Shown here piece by piece: positions 33,961 to 43,650 of a stretch of DNA of 64,000 nucleotides. Source of the stretch: Cynocephalus volans (Eukaryota > Chordata > Mammalia > Dermoptera > Cynocephalidae). The notes under the pieces are model-generated. The model was not told the origin of the DNA. It saw only the letters and a list, made by a program, of their open reading frames with translations, and searched no databases. The stretch lies in NCBI RefSeq assembly GCF_027409185.1, contig NC_084469.1:35400793-35464792 (forward strand). Direction: 5' to 3'. How positions within the stretch are numbered: position 1 is the stretch's first letter; every line of letters starts with the position of its first letter. A program made the position numbers and the translations under genes.

Positions 33961-34383
33961 CCAGATACTAAATAACAAAGACTGGGGCTAAGAAAAAGCA
34001 GCCAGTGAGCTGGCAGGAAAATAGGAGAGTAAGTGAAGAAAGTATTTCAAGAAGGAAGGAGTAATCACCTGTGCTGAGTGTTGCTGAGATGCCAACTGCA
34101 TTGTCTTTTAAACCTCACCATCTATGAGGCAGACACATATTAAGGAATCTGAGGTGTAGAGCAATATATTTACCTGTCCACAGAGTCTGTAATGGATGGC
34201 ATGACTTCTCCCTGGCTTGTAGACAGCTGTCTTCTTGTTGTGTGCTCACATGGTCTTTTCTCTGTGCCAGCACTTGGAGAGATATGTCTGTGTCTTCCTC
34301 TATTTCATAAGATCACTAATCCCATCACGAGGGCCCCACCATCATGACCTCATCTAAACCTAATCACCTCCCAAAGGCCCTGT

Positions 34384-34996
34384 ATTAGACAAGGTTCTCC
34401 AGAGGGACAGAACCAAAAGGTAATATACATGAGAGGGGATTTTTTTTTTTTTTTTAAAGATGACCGGTAAGGGGATCTTAACCCTTGGCTTGGTGTTATC
34501 AGCACCACACTCTCCCAAGTGAGCCACGGGCCAGCCCTATGAGAGGGGATTTATTAGGGGATCTGGCTCACGGGATTGTGAAGCAAAGTCCCACAATAGG
34601 CTATCTGCAAACTGGATGTTGGTAGCATGGCTCAGTCCAAATCCCAAGGCTTCAGAACCAGGGAAGCCGAAGGTGTCCTTGGTGTAAGTCCTGGAACCGA
34701 AAAGCTAAAGAGTCTTGAGTTCTGATGTCCATGGACAAGAGAGCAGAGTGTATCCCAGCTCCAGCAGATAAGAGCAAGTGATTTGCCTTTTTCTCTGTTT
34801 TTGTTCTCTCTGGACCCCCAGCAGATAGGATGGTTCCTGCCCACATTGAGGGCAGGTCTTTCCCATGCAGTCCACTCAGGCTGTCATACTAATCTCTGCT
34901 GGAAACATTCTCATGGACACACCTAAAAAGGTAGCTTTACCAGGTTTCTTGCTATTCCTTAATCCAAGTTGACACCTAGAATTAACCTTCACAGGC
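34384..34996 (-). mobile_element. Second LTR-like element inside the MaLR (fossil)
   Basis: Minus-strand block from 'tgtgaaggttaattct' to 'ctaataca', with near-duplicates ggccc/ggcct outside. The common motifs 'ttctccagagggacagaacc' and 'aagttgacacctagaattaa' recall a widespread eutherian LTR. Family not fixed. Split by a SINE. Confidence 0.6.
34441..34537 (-). mobile_element. t-SINE one-unit composite inside the second LTR
   Basis: Target duplication atgagaggggat on both sides (about 34429-34440 and 34538-34549). Confidence 0.93.
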
Positions 34997-35030
34997 CTCA
35001 CCTCCAAATACCATCACATTGGGGGTTAGG

Positions 35031-35653
35031 TGTGGAGTATACTAACATTAATAAAGCGAATGTATTTCACAGTGCCTAGCCTCCAAAGCCCTGTAGTTTC
35101 AGGTATAATCTAACTTTTTAAAATTACATATAGAAATGTTAAGCTTGCAAAAGACAGGAAACCCAGGCTAAAGTCTCTGTTGTAGATAAAGAATTGTAAC
35201 ACAGCAAAATTGTTGGCTCAAGGACAGATGCCCTTGGAGCAGATTAACCTAAAGTTACTTGATTGTTATGTAAACATATTAAGGAAATTGCTGTAGGAAA
35301 AGACAGTATTTGCTAAGAACAAGCTTTTTTTGGTGGATCGACTTAACCTTTTGCAAACTGCAAAAGGAATGTCACTTTGTTATTTCATTTATGTTACCAG
35401 CCTCTATTGTTGAACTATACTTAGCCATAACTCCACCTATGTTCCTTTTCTGTAACTTTCTGGCCTGGAGAATAAATACTGGGAGGAGACCCTAGTCAGG
35501 TGTTAATTTTCCCAGGAGGAATGCTTCTCTCTTGAGGGTTCATGGAAAATTAACCCCTTTGGGGCTTCTAACTGACTCAGAAGAAATGGGCTTTTAGTAA
35601 TCCTTTGCGTCTACATCACCCAGGGGAAGAGAGGTGACAAAGAGAGTGTAACA
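35031..35653 (+). mobile_element. Solo LTR, ERV1-like (fossil)
   Basis: 623 bp, TG to CA, with a perfect 5-bp duplication ttagg at 35026-35030 and 35654-35658. It has a poly(A) block 'gagaataaatactgg'. It interrupts the MaLR LTR, so it is younger. Confidence 0.8.
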
Positions 35654-36074
35654 TTAGGGCTTCAATATATGAATTTTGGGGGGACACATTCAGGCCATAA
35701 CATTCCACCCTGGCCCCCCACAATTCATGTACTTTTTGCACATAAAATACATTCATTCCATCCCATCAGCCCCCAAAGTCTTAAGTCATTCCAGCATCAG
35801 TTCTAAATCCCAAAGTCTCATCTAAATATCACCTAAATCAGATATGGATGACATTAGAGATGTGATTTGTTCGGAGGCAAAATTCTTCTCCAGCTGTGAA
35901 ACTGTAAAATCAGATAGTTATGTTTCCCAAATACAGTGGTTGGGATAGGCTTAAAATAGACATTCCCATTCCAAAAGGGAGAAATCGGAAGGAAGAAAGG
36001 GGTAACAGGTCCCAATCAAGTCCAAAATTTAGCAGGGCACATTCATTCCATGAGATTTTGAGGGCCAAGAATAG

Positions 36075-36172
36075 GGTTGGCCCAGCTCACTTGGTTACAT
36101 AGAGCATAGAGCTGGTAACACCAAGGTCAAGGGTTCGGATCCCCCATACTGGCAAGCTGCCAAAAACAAAAT
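36075..36172 (+). mobile_element. t-SINE monomer in MaLR internal sequence
   Basis: 'acaccaaggtcaagggttcg' and 'gcaagctgccaaaaacaaaa'; 5' end diverged. Confidence 0.8.
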
Positions 36173-36478
36173 AAGGGTCGAGAATAATCCTCTTTGGTTC
36201 AATGCCCTGCTCTCCCACTGGGGCTGCAGCTCTGTGGGAGTTGGGCAACAAATAAATGAAGTTCCTGCAGATCAGAGGAAAAAACAAATGCTGCCCGGGA
36301 ACGCTCATACCCAGTGTGGGTAGGAGTTGAGGGGACAAGGGTGGGGATCGGTGCAGCGCTACTCAGCTTCCTTGGTCTTATGGGAAACCAAGGCTAGTTT
36401 TACTGAGGTTTTCATTGTTTTGAGGGAGGCAAGAAATCCAGGCTTTTCATCCCAATCATCTAAATTGGTCTCCAACTT

Positions 36479-36560
36479 TTTTTTGGCCAGTATGGAGAAC
36501 CAAACCCTTGTCCTTGGTGTTGTAATGCCGCAGTCTATCCAACTGAGCTAACCAGCCAGC
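36479..36560 (-). mobile_element. t-SINE monomer
   Basis: 'tttggccagtatggagaacc' to 'gagctaaccagccagct', with the target duplication ctccaactt. Confidence 0.88.
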
Positions 36561-36569
36561 TCTCCAACT

Positions 36570-37530
36570 TTAAAATAAAAAAATGAGAAGAAAAAAATCA
36601 CCTTGAGAGCAACAGCATACAGCCCTCGGTCTACCAGTTTTCAGTCTTGGACCAGTGTTGTCCAACAGAACTGTCTGTCATGAGTGGAAATATTATTTAT
36701 TGTCTCTGTCCAATATAGTAGCCAGCTAGCTCCATGTGGCTACTGAACACTTGAAATGTGGCTAGTGGGAATGAGGAACCAATTTAAAAAATTTAGTTTA
36801 TCACTAACAGCCCCATATTGAATAGCCAACCTAGTGGCTACTGTATTGGGCCAATATGAACAGAGTGGAGTTATTTATTGGCTTCTAAAATTTGGAAACC
36901 GGTGGGATGAATGGAGGAGATTTAAACATCAGAGTGTACTCTTCACATCTGCTGCAAACCTCTCTGTGCATAGAGATCAACTCCATGTTCCCTGGTAGCC
37001 ATATTCACTGACCCAACTTAACTTTCCAGCAAAATTTTCCAACGTACTCCAAGCTCTTCAGCTACCCAGACATGTCTCCTTTCTCTGTAAGCCAGGCTCT
37101 TGCCCACCCCAGTGCTTTTGCTAAAGCTATCCCTAATTAATTTCCCAAATACTTATTGAATACATATTCCAGTAATTGTACTCGATGCTAAAAATACATA
37201 TTTCCCACTCTCTAGTAGTCTAGTGAGAGATACACCAAAGAAACAATTAAAATGTAATATTTTAAGTGCTATCTTGGAGGAGAACACAGAAAAAGTCTAC
37301 TCCTCCAGAAGTGGGGAGAAGGGAGCTTCTGAACTGAGCCTTGAGTGGTATGTAAGAGTCAGCCAGGAAAAGAAGGACTGGAAAGGCCATCAAGCAATAC
37401 TAGGGACAGTGGCACAGAAACCATTGGAAGCATGGTGAGTTTGGGCAACTGTAAATTAGTCAGTATGGCTGTCACATGGGAGGTGAGGGGGCAGTGGCTG
37501 AAAAATCAAGCAAGTTCCAGATAATAATAA
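36570..37530. other. Intergenic, no gene seen
   Basis: A MER-like or unclassified old repeat around 36650-36850 ('gtggctactgaacacttgaa', 'gtggctagtgggaatgagga'); otherwise unique sequence. Confidence 0.4.
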
Positions 37531-37539
37531 CAACAATAA

Positions 37540-37745
37540 TTCAGTGATTATTACCAGCCAGACTCTGAGCACTTTATCTGTAGTAGGTCAACTAATAGTG
37601 ACCCATTATAATCTTTACCACTTTAAACATGGAAACACTGAGACACAGGGAGGTTTTAAAAAAAGCTAGCTCAAGTTACACAGTAGCAAAGCCTCTACAT
37701 GAACCGTGGCAGCCTGGTTCCAGAGCCCACATGCTTAACAGCATT
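37540..37745 (+). repeat. MIR element
   Basis: 'ggaaacactgagacacaggg' and 'gctcaagttacacagtagca' then 'cagcctggttccagagccca' in MIR order. Confidence 0.7.
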
Positions 37746-38544
37746 CTATTGCTTGACCTTGGGTCCACTAAGAAGTCAGGACTTAATCCCAAAGGTTATG
37801 AGCCACTGATGTTAAGCTGATGAGTGATGGGATCATGTTTGCGTTTTGAAAGGTGATTCTCTTTGACTTTTCTGAAGGCAGGGAGATCAGAGTCTGTTAC
37901 CTCAATCCAGCAAGAGGGGCTGAGGGATGAGAATGGGAATGGAGAATGAGGGTTGACAGAACTATTAAGAAAATGAAATTGACAGGACTTGGTGACTGGA
38001 AATGGGACGTGAGGGAGAGGGAAGAGTCAGGGATGAGTCCCGTAGCCTCAGCTTGGCCGCTCACTTGGAGTGCAGAAACAGGCACTAGACATCTGGGTCC
38101 AAAGGTGGGAGTGGGATTCAAGAGCCCTCAGCACACAGGTGATAGCTTAAGCCAAGGAACCTGAGTAGCATGGCAGAAGACTGAACCCTGAAAACAACCA
38201 AGGATTCAAGGCAAGGACAGAAAAAAGAGATACTGGGGCTGGGAGCACTAGGGGAGGGCCAGAAGAAGAGTGTCATGACAGCCATGGGAGAAGAGGGCTC
38301 TTAGAGAAAATGTTGCCCTGAGTCAGTTAAGGCCAGGCCTGAGAAGTGTCTGTGGGCTTTGACATCTCTGTGGTCCCTGATAACTTGTGAGAGAGCTACT
38401 GTGCAGAATGTGCAGAAATGTGGCTTGGAAAAGGAGATTCAGCATGACCTCTTTTGACATCTCGGCTTGTTTGAACTCCTCTCATCCTTCAAGAAACTAA
38501 TGGGTCTCTTCCAGCTCCAGGCATCCCTTTTTAGAAGTTTCCAG

Positions 38545-38945
38545 CACAATGTGTAAGGTTGAATATACTAATTATCTTGATTTGCGCATCACATATTGCA
38601 CACCGGTATTGATGCTCAACGCTGTGCCCTACAGATATGTACAGTCAATTATGTTTCAATAAAAATTAAAAGTAAATAAATAAATAAAATAAGTTTCCAG
38701 CTCTGTTTCACCTAAAAATAATACTGATATGTATGGTGATCGAAATCAGAACAGTGGTTGTTTCTGGGAAGGGACGGGCAGGGATCCATTGAGTAGGGAC
38801 ATGGGAGAACCTTCTGGAGTGATGGAAAGATGTATCTTGAAAGAGTTGGGAGTTGCACGGGTGTATGCATTTGTCAAAAACTCCTCAGATAGACTTAAGA
38901 TCTGGTGTTTCATTGTACGTAAATTATCCCTCAATAATTTTAAAT
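38545..38945 (+). repeat. Two L1 3'-end fragments in tandem
   Basis: First: 'gttgaatatactaattatct' to 'tgtttcaataaaaattaaaa'. Second: 'gatcgaaatcagaacagtgg' to 'cattgtacgtaaattatccc'. Both read in sense and are old L1M types. Confidence 0.55.
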
Positions 38946-38999
38946 ACCGATTTTTCCCAACAATTTTAAATACCGATGCCAGGGCTCTTCCCTGGACCG

Positions 39000-39455
39000 T
39001 TTAAATCAGAATCTCCGCACCTGGGAATTGTGCGTGGGTGCTTCTGAAGGCTCCGCGGGTGGTTGTAATGTGCAGCCAGGGAGGCCCTAATCTCGCCCTC
39101 CTTCGGGCGTGCTGGGCTCTGGCATGGCTCCATCACGTTCCGCCTGGTTTCTGTCTTCCATCGGTTTCTGGGCGGGCCCTTCCCCGTTGGGTTGTGAGCT
39201 CTGGGTCCCCCTGGTGACCAGCTCAGGACCCTCCACCTGGTCGTCGGCCGGACGCGGGGGGCGAGGTAGGAGGGACCGCTGACCTGCGGGTGTCGTCCTC
39301 CCGGCTAGCCTCGCAGGACGGGTGGGCCAGCGCACGCACCATCTGGCGGGTTTGCAGAAGGGCAGGAAGGCCCTCGGCTCCCGCGTCTCTATCGCCTGTC
39401 CCCCGGCCACCTGACCGCACAGTGGGCATGGGGAGATCTGTCCAGCGTTATGGCC
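39000..39455. other. GC-rich flank of the tRNA cluster
   Basis: CpG-rich and non-repetitive, with overlapping open frames on both strands but no recognisable product. CpG-rich flanks are usual around active tRNA clusters. Confidence 0.4.
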
Positions 39456-39459
39456 GGCC

Positions 39460-39531
39460 GACCTCGTGGCGCAACGGTAGCGCGTCTGACTCCAGATCAG
39501 AAGGTTGCGTGTTCAAATCACGTCGGGGTCA
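39460..39531 (+). tRNA. tRNA-Trp (anticodon CCA)
   Basis: 72-nt cloverleaf. The acceptor arm GACCTCG pairs with CGGGGTC (with a G-U), A box TGGCGCAACGG, anticodon loop CTCCAGA (CCA), B box GTTCAAATC. Discriminator A. A Pol III terminator TTTT follows at 39538-39541. Intact and probably functional. Confidence 0.96.
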
Positions 39532-39954
39532 GCCACCTTTTCCTGTGGTTCTAGCTCACTTTTATTTAGTTCCCTTTATTTTCAATTCTAGTCGAGCCCC
39601 AGCGCATATCGTAGGGGTCGAAAGAGCAGGGCTTCTGGCGTGGAGTCCTGAGGCCTCGCGGTCAAGGGAGCCCAGCGATGTCACGGGAGTTTTTGCGACG
39701 GCTTCGGGCACCGTAGTCCTGGGCGGATGGCAGGGCTCCTGAGGACAGGTGCGGCTCCGTGCCGCTCAGCTCAGGGGGAGAAGCGTCGGGCGCTGGCGCA
39801 GGCGAGGAGGTCGCTGGGTCTGCACCTTGCGACTCCTCTTCCCGGCACAGGGCGGGCGACCTCAGAATGCACTCCCCGGGCGACAGAGGTGCGCGCCACA
39901 GGCAGGAGCAGGATTTCAGGACCCAGAGAGGAGAACCTGAAGGATCCTCCAGTG

Positions 39955-40036
39955 GACGAGGTGGCCGAGTGGTTAAGGCGATGGACTGCTAATCCATTGT
40001 GCTCTGCACGCGTGGGTTCGAATCCCATCCTCGTCG
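39955..40036 (+). tRNA. tRNA-Ser (anticodon GCT)
   Basis: 82-nt class II tRNA: GACGAGG...CCTCGTC acceptor stem, A box TGGCCGAGTGG, anticodon GCT in ACTGCTAAT, long variable arm, B box GGTTCGAATCC, discriminator G. Only TTT follows at once (40038-40040); a T5 run is at 40059-40063, so some read-through to it is likely. Confidence 0.96.
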
Positions 40037-40288
40037 GTTTGTCATAACCTGCATTCAGTTTTTGTAATTCCCCAAACAAGGCTACCTGTCAATCTCCTCT
40101 TACCTTCATCTGCCCGATTCGCTGCTTCCATGTCACACCTGCACCCTTCCTCTGCCCCAGCTGGGTCTTTTATCCTTTCTATTACATTTTCTAACACGGC
40201 TGCGACTTGCAGAGGTCATGCGTACGTTCACGTACCTACCACGGAGCCGACCTGGCCACGGAAATAAGGCGCCGGTACCGCTCCAGCG

Positions 40289-40502
40289 GGCGCCCTGGCT
40301 TACTGAGCTGGTTAAAGCGCCTGTGTAGTCAGGCAGTTCTGCAATCTATTGCTAAATCGACGGTCGTACAAGTGGCTCCTGAATTGACTATGTGAACTGT
40401 AAGCAGAAGGCTGCCAGGGGTCGGGACAAGATTGTCTCAAGCCGTCACATATGGTCTGTGTGGCTAAACGGAGATCCTGGGTTTTAATCCCAGCGGTGCT
40501 TC
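40289..40502 (+). pseudogene. tRNA-Thr (AGT-like) gene split by an insertion
   Basis: 5' half 40289-40330 (GGCGCC, then 'gagctggttaaagcgcctgt' and 'gtagtc') and 3' half about 40456-40502 ('taaacggagatcctgggttt' to 'cccagcggtgcttc') match tRNA-Thr-AGT. They are separated by about 125 bp at the anticodon. The 5' half also has four extra bases in the D arm, and the B box is changed (GGGTTTTAATCC). It cannot make a tRNA. Confidence 0.85.
40331..40455 (+). repeat. Unclassified ~125-bp element, copy A
   Basis: The insert within the tRNA-Thr relic: 'cagttctgcaatctattgct' start, 'gaactgtaagcagaaggctg', 'gacaagattgtctcaagccg' end. Possible site duplication CTGTGTAGTC (40321-40330) against CTGTGTGGCT (40456-40465). 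Not recognised as any named repeat. Confidence 0.7.
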
Positions 40503-40894
40503 CTTGCTTTCTCCTGCTTCTGCAAGTGACCCGCGAGGAGGAGTCGCAGCGCCCCTGGCATCTGGTCTATCTAACTTTCTGCACGTCCATCCTCTTTCGG
40601 TGAATCCGCCCGCTCTCCTTCAGTCGTTTTGCGTTTCTGGTCGTGGGCGCCGTGTACATCTTGTCCCTCTTGCGCGAAATAGTTGCTCCTCGACCTGCAG
40701 TCAAGCGCCAGCATCGCATCATCTGTGCTTGTTAGTACTGCGGCTTGACGATTACTTAAGTGCCCTACGAACCAGTTTTCACGTTCTAGTTTCATGTCTC
40801 CCGAATCGGTGCTACCCTTAAGATTTTTTCCCGCAGCAAGACTGATCGATAAAGTAACTTTACCTAGCCTCATATCGAACGGCGAACGTCAGCC

Positions 40895-40968
40895 GGCCGG
40901 TTAGCTCAGTTGGTTAGAGCGTGGTGCTAATAACGCCAAGGTCGCGGGTTCGATCCCCGTACGGGCCA
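40895..40968 (+). tRNA. tRNA-Ile (anticodon AAT)
   Basis: 74-nt cloverleaf: GGCCGGT pairs with ACGGGCC (one G-U type pair), A box TAGCTCAGTTGG, anticodon AAT in GCTAATAAC, B box GGTTCGATCC, discriminator A, TTTT at 40980-40983. Its sequence is the evident ancestor type of the SINE monomers in this window. Confidence 0.96.
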
Positions 40969-41142
40969 AGGGCTTTGCGTTTTATTAGGTTTGTTTGTTT
41001 TTTGGTTTTTTTTGAGACAAATAATGTAACTGGGGAAAGTTGGTGAAGGGACATCTTTAATCTCAGAACACTTCACACCCAAAAGAGAAACACTGGTGTT
41101 CAGTCCAAAGTGGGAGCGTCTCGAGGTGGCGGCTTAGAGAAA

Positions 41143-41272
41143 TCACAGTTCTGTAATCTCTTGCTAAATCTCACGACCATACGTGTGGCTCCCGAATTTA
41201 CTATGTGAACTGTAAGCAGAAGGCTGCCAGGGGTTGGGACAAGATTGTCTCAAGCCGTCACGTGTGGCATTA
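41143..41272 (+). repeat. Unclassified ~125-bp element, copy B
   Basis: Matches copy A over its whole length at high identity: 'cagttctgtaatctcttgct' start, an unbroken shared block of more than 30 bases around 41202-41236, and the same 'gacaagattgtctcaagccg' end. It lies about 800 bp from copy A in the same orientation, not inside a recognisable tRNA. Confidence 0.75.
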
Positions 41273-41639
41273 ACAGCTGAGTGTGGGAAATGATCAGGAA
41301 TGGAGCCGACAAGTGTTTCCAGTCTTCCTCCAGAGCCACGAATGTCTAATCCGTCCAACCCGTGTCTGTCTCAGGACCCAAGAAGACAACCCCTTTGCTT
41401 GCGTTTCTGCCTTTACTGGATCTCTGGGCCCCTGTGTGTGATTATGTGTGTCTCACATTTCCCCTCAGATCCGCTGCCTAAGAGCAGAAACCATATCCTT
41501 CCTCCTCTAGCCTGGAACTCCCGCACCACTCCCAGCACCAGCTCCAAGGGAGCTCCACGAACAAGCCCGACCCTCATTCCCATTCCTTTGACTCCTCAGT
41601 CCCTGCAACCAACCCCACACAGATACAGCCTCAGCCTTA

Positions 41640-42361
41640 GCAGCAGCAGCAGCACTTTAATTCCATGAAAACTCAAAAAGCCAAAACTGATTAGAACACT
41701 CCACAACAGGTCGGCTTCAAAACTGGCAACAATTCTGCCTGAACCCTGACAGCAGTGAGACATCTCCCGCCTCATCCCCTCTACCATGCAATGCATTCCT
41801 CCCAGCTCCACCATGGTTCTGGCTCGAGAAGTGACATGGATGGGGGCCAGGAGGCAGAAACAGGAGGTTATCCATCTGCAGGTGTGCATTGGCCTGCATG
41901 ATGTGGCCAAAGGACCATTCGAGCTCCCACAGCCCCTGACACCTGAGATGCGGCCACTGGAGTCAGGATGGCCAAAGTGGGGGCTGGGGCTTCCTCTGTT
42001 CCCTTCTCTTGATCACATATGAAAGTCATGACCCCACCTTCAAGCCGAGACCTAAAGCCCTGGGTCACCAGGGATGGTGCTCTAGCTAGGGAGGAGAGTT
42101 GGGAGGAACAGGGCAGCTACAGATGGCCAACTGAACAGAAGCAGAGCAACATCCCTTCCCACCAGGAGAACCGTTAGAACTTCCCCATACACGCCTGCCT
42201 AAGGGCCAGCGAGGGGGCGCGGGCCAACTGAACACATCTGGAAGAGCCTCCAACACATAGGCCTCCCCTCAGCGGGCAGTTCCCACCAGGGCTCCTCGAA
42301 GAGTCCTTAGGGTCCTGCTGGGCCCTGCCCTGGCCAGACCCGGCCTCTCTTGCGCTCTGGG
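41640..42361 (-). other. BORCS6: BORCS6 3' untranslated region
   Basis: Runs from the stop codon to ATTAAA (plus-strand TTTAAT at 41656-41661). A CAG/AGC run sits just beyond the signal (about 41638-41653). Confidence 0.65.
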
Positions 42362-43411
42362 TCACTTGCACAGGGCCTCCAGCACCTCCAGAGTGCGTCG
42401 GATGTCCCGAACTTGGCGCGCCAGCCCCTGAACGGGCTGCAGAGCCCGCTCCAGCTCCTCGCAGCGTGCCAGCAGAGTGTACATGCCCTTGATGCTCATG
42501 TCCACGGCTTCGCCTAAGGAGTCCACGGCGTCGCGATAGGTCTGAATGCAGCCCACGCTCAGTGCGGTCAGCTCCTGCACCGCGCCACCCAGCCCGCGAA
42601 GCAGACGGTCCACCCGGCCGCCCAGCTCCCGACTCAGCCGCTCTAGATCCCGCAGCACGTCGGGGTCGATGGGCGGGATGGCCAGAGTGGGCGCAGGTGC
42701 CGAGCAGGGCCGCGCAGGGGCAGCGGGCGGGGGTGGAGGGGCGCCGCTCAAACGGATCTTGAGTTGCAGGTTGTTGGCCACAAAGTGGGTGAGGTCGCCG
42801 TGGCGACTCACTGTGCCCTCGAGCTCCAGGGGGCTGGAGATGGTGGCGCGGCGTCCGCCGCCCGCGCCAGGCTCTGCACTCCCCGCGGAGCCGGCGCCTC
42901 CACACGCCCCGCTCAGCCCGTCCAGGCTGCGGCTGTCCTGAAGGCGGCTGGAGAACGAGCGGCCAGCCCTGCCGGCTGCCGTCGCCTCCTCGTCGTTGCC
43001 TTCTTCTTCCTCCTGCTGCTGCTCAGCATTCATCCCGCCGCCTCCCGGGATCCCCCGACGGCAGACCTCGGGCGGCTCAGGGTCCTGGTGCCGGGAGGAT
43101 AGGGGCGGGTCGTGCTCGAAGCCCGGCGCCTCACGGCGGCTCCGGGCCCCAGATAGCGTCCCTCGGGGGCCGGGCTCGTCCTCCCGAGCCTCCCGTTCCG
43201 GCCGGTGGACGACGCTCAAAGTCTTCGGGGACTCCCTGGGGTGGCGGCTCACGCCCCCAACGTTCTCGGCCTCTCCCTCCGTGTACACCCAGAGGCCTGA
43301 GGGCGGCTCAGAGGGCGTTGGGCCCGGCCCGCCTCCGAAGGTCGCGGCCTGCGGTTCCGCTAGAGTCAGAAGGTCCGCCTCGGGCCCAGGCCACCCCCGA
43401 GACGACTCCAT
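42362..43411 (-). CDS. BORCS6: BLOC-1-related complex subunit 6 (lyspersin)
   Basis: Subunit of BORC, the lysosome-surface complex that recruits ARL8 and couples lysosomes to kinesin. Single coding exon of 349 aa, close to the human 357. The first ~190 residues are low-complexity, Gly/Pro/Glu-rich and diverged; a poly-Gln/Glu patch (AEQQQEEEEGNDEE) lies mid-way. The C-terminal half is conserved: SLDGLSGACGG, RRATISSPLELEGTVSRHGD, LTHFVANNLQLKIRLSG, then a helical segment DVLRDLERLSRELGGRVDRL to LEVLEALCK. The start is taken as MESSRGWPGP (43411), matching human. The frame stays open for 37 more codons to an ATG at 43522, which lies in promoter sequence and is unlikely to be used. Confidence 0.96.
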   Translation of the reverse strand: MESSRGWPGPEADLLTLAEPQAATFGGGPGPTPSEPPSGLWVYTEGEAENVGGVSRHPRESPKTLSVVHRPEREAREDEPGPRGTLSGARSRREAPGFEHDPPLSSRHQDPEPPEVCRRGIPGGGGMNAEQQQEEEEGNDEEATAAGRAGRSFSSRLQDSRSLDGLSGACGGAGSAGSAEPGAGGGRRATISSPLELEGTVSRHGDLTHFVANNLQLKIRLSGAPPPPPAAPARPCSAPAPTLAIPPIDPDVLRDLERLSRELGGRVDRLLRGLGGAVQELTALSVGCIQTYRDAVDSLGEAVDMSIKGMYTLLARCEELERALQPVQGLARQVRDIRRTLEVLEALCK

Positions 43412-43429
43412 ACTGCAGGTGGGGGCCGA

Positions 43430-43650
43430 CACGGAGCAATCGATTCGCCCCGGCTCGGGAGGCAGCGGCGGCGCCTTTAAGGGGCGTTGATAGAGGCGCC
43501 TCGATTGGCAGCGGTCTGACAATGGTCAGAACAGGAAGAACACGTTGATTGGTCGCGGCGACCAGCAAGCCCCGGAAGAAGAGCTGCTATTGAACAGGCG
43601 AACGCACGTAAGGGCCCGCTGGGTGGAGAGAAGGAGGTGACAACGGGGCT
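43430..43650 (-). promoter_or_regulatory. BORCS6: BORCS6 promoter with two CCAAT boxes
   Basis: Two CCAAT boxes in gene orientation (complement of 43504-43508 and 43548-43552), 44 bp apart, within CpG-rich sequence and without a TATA box. They are likely NF-Y sites. Confidence 0.55.

Larger units (their letters stand above)
34140..36270 (-). mobile_element. MaLR LTR and internal segment, nested (fossil)
   Basis: Antisense MaLR LTR pieces at about 34140-34383, 34997-35030 and 35654-35700 ('acctcatctaaacctaatca', 'tccaaataccatcacattgg', 'atgaattttgggggg'), followed by MaLR internal sequence to about 36270 ('acattcattccatcccatca', 'agacattcccattccaaaag'). Two LTRs and two SINEs are inserted in it. 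It is broken many times and ancient. Confidence 0.75.

Noticed and set aside
39087-39410. 107-codon minus-strand frame next to tRNA-Trp
   Set aside because: No recognisable domain, splice signals or poly(A) signal; it lies in a CpG-rich tRNA flank.
42174-42905. 243-codon minus-strand open frame overlapping BORCS6
   Set aside because: A shadow frame of the GC-rich BORCS6 exon; no recognisable domain, and the BORCS6 frame is the conserved one.
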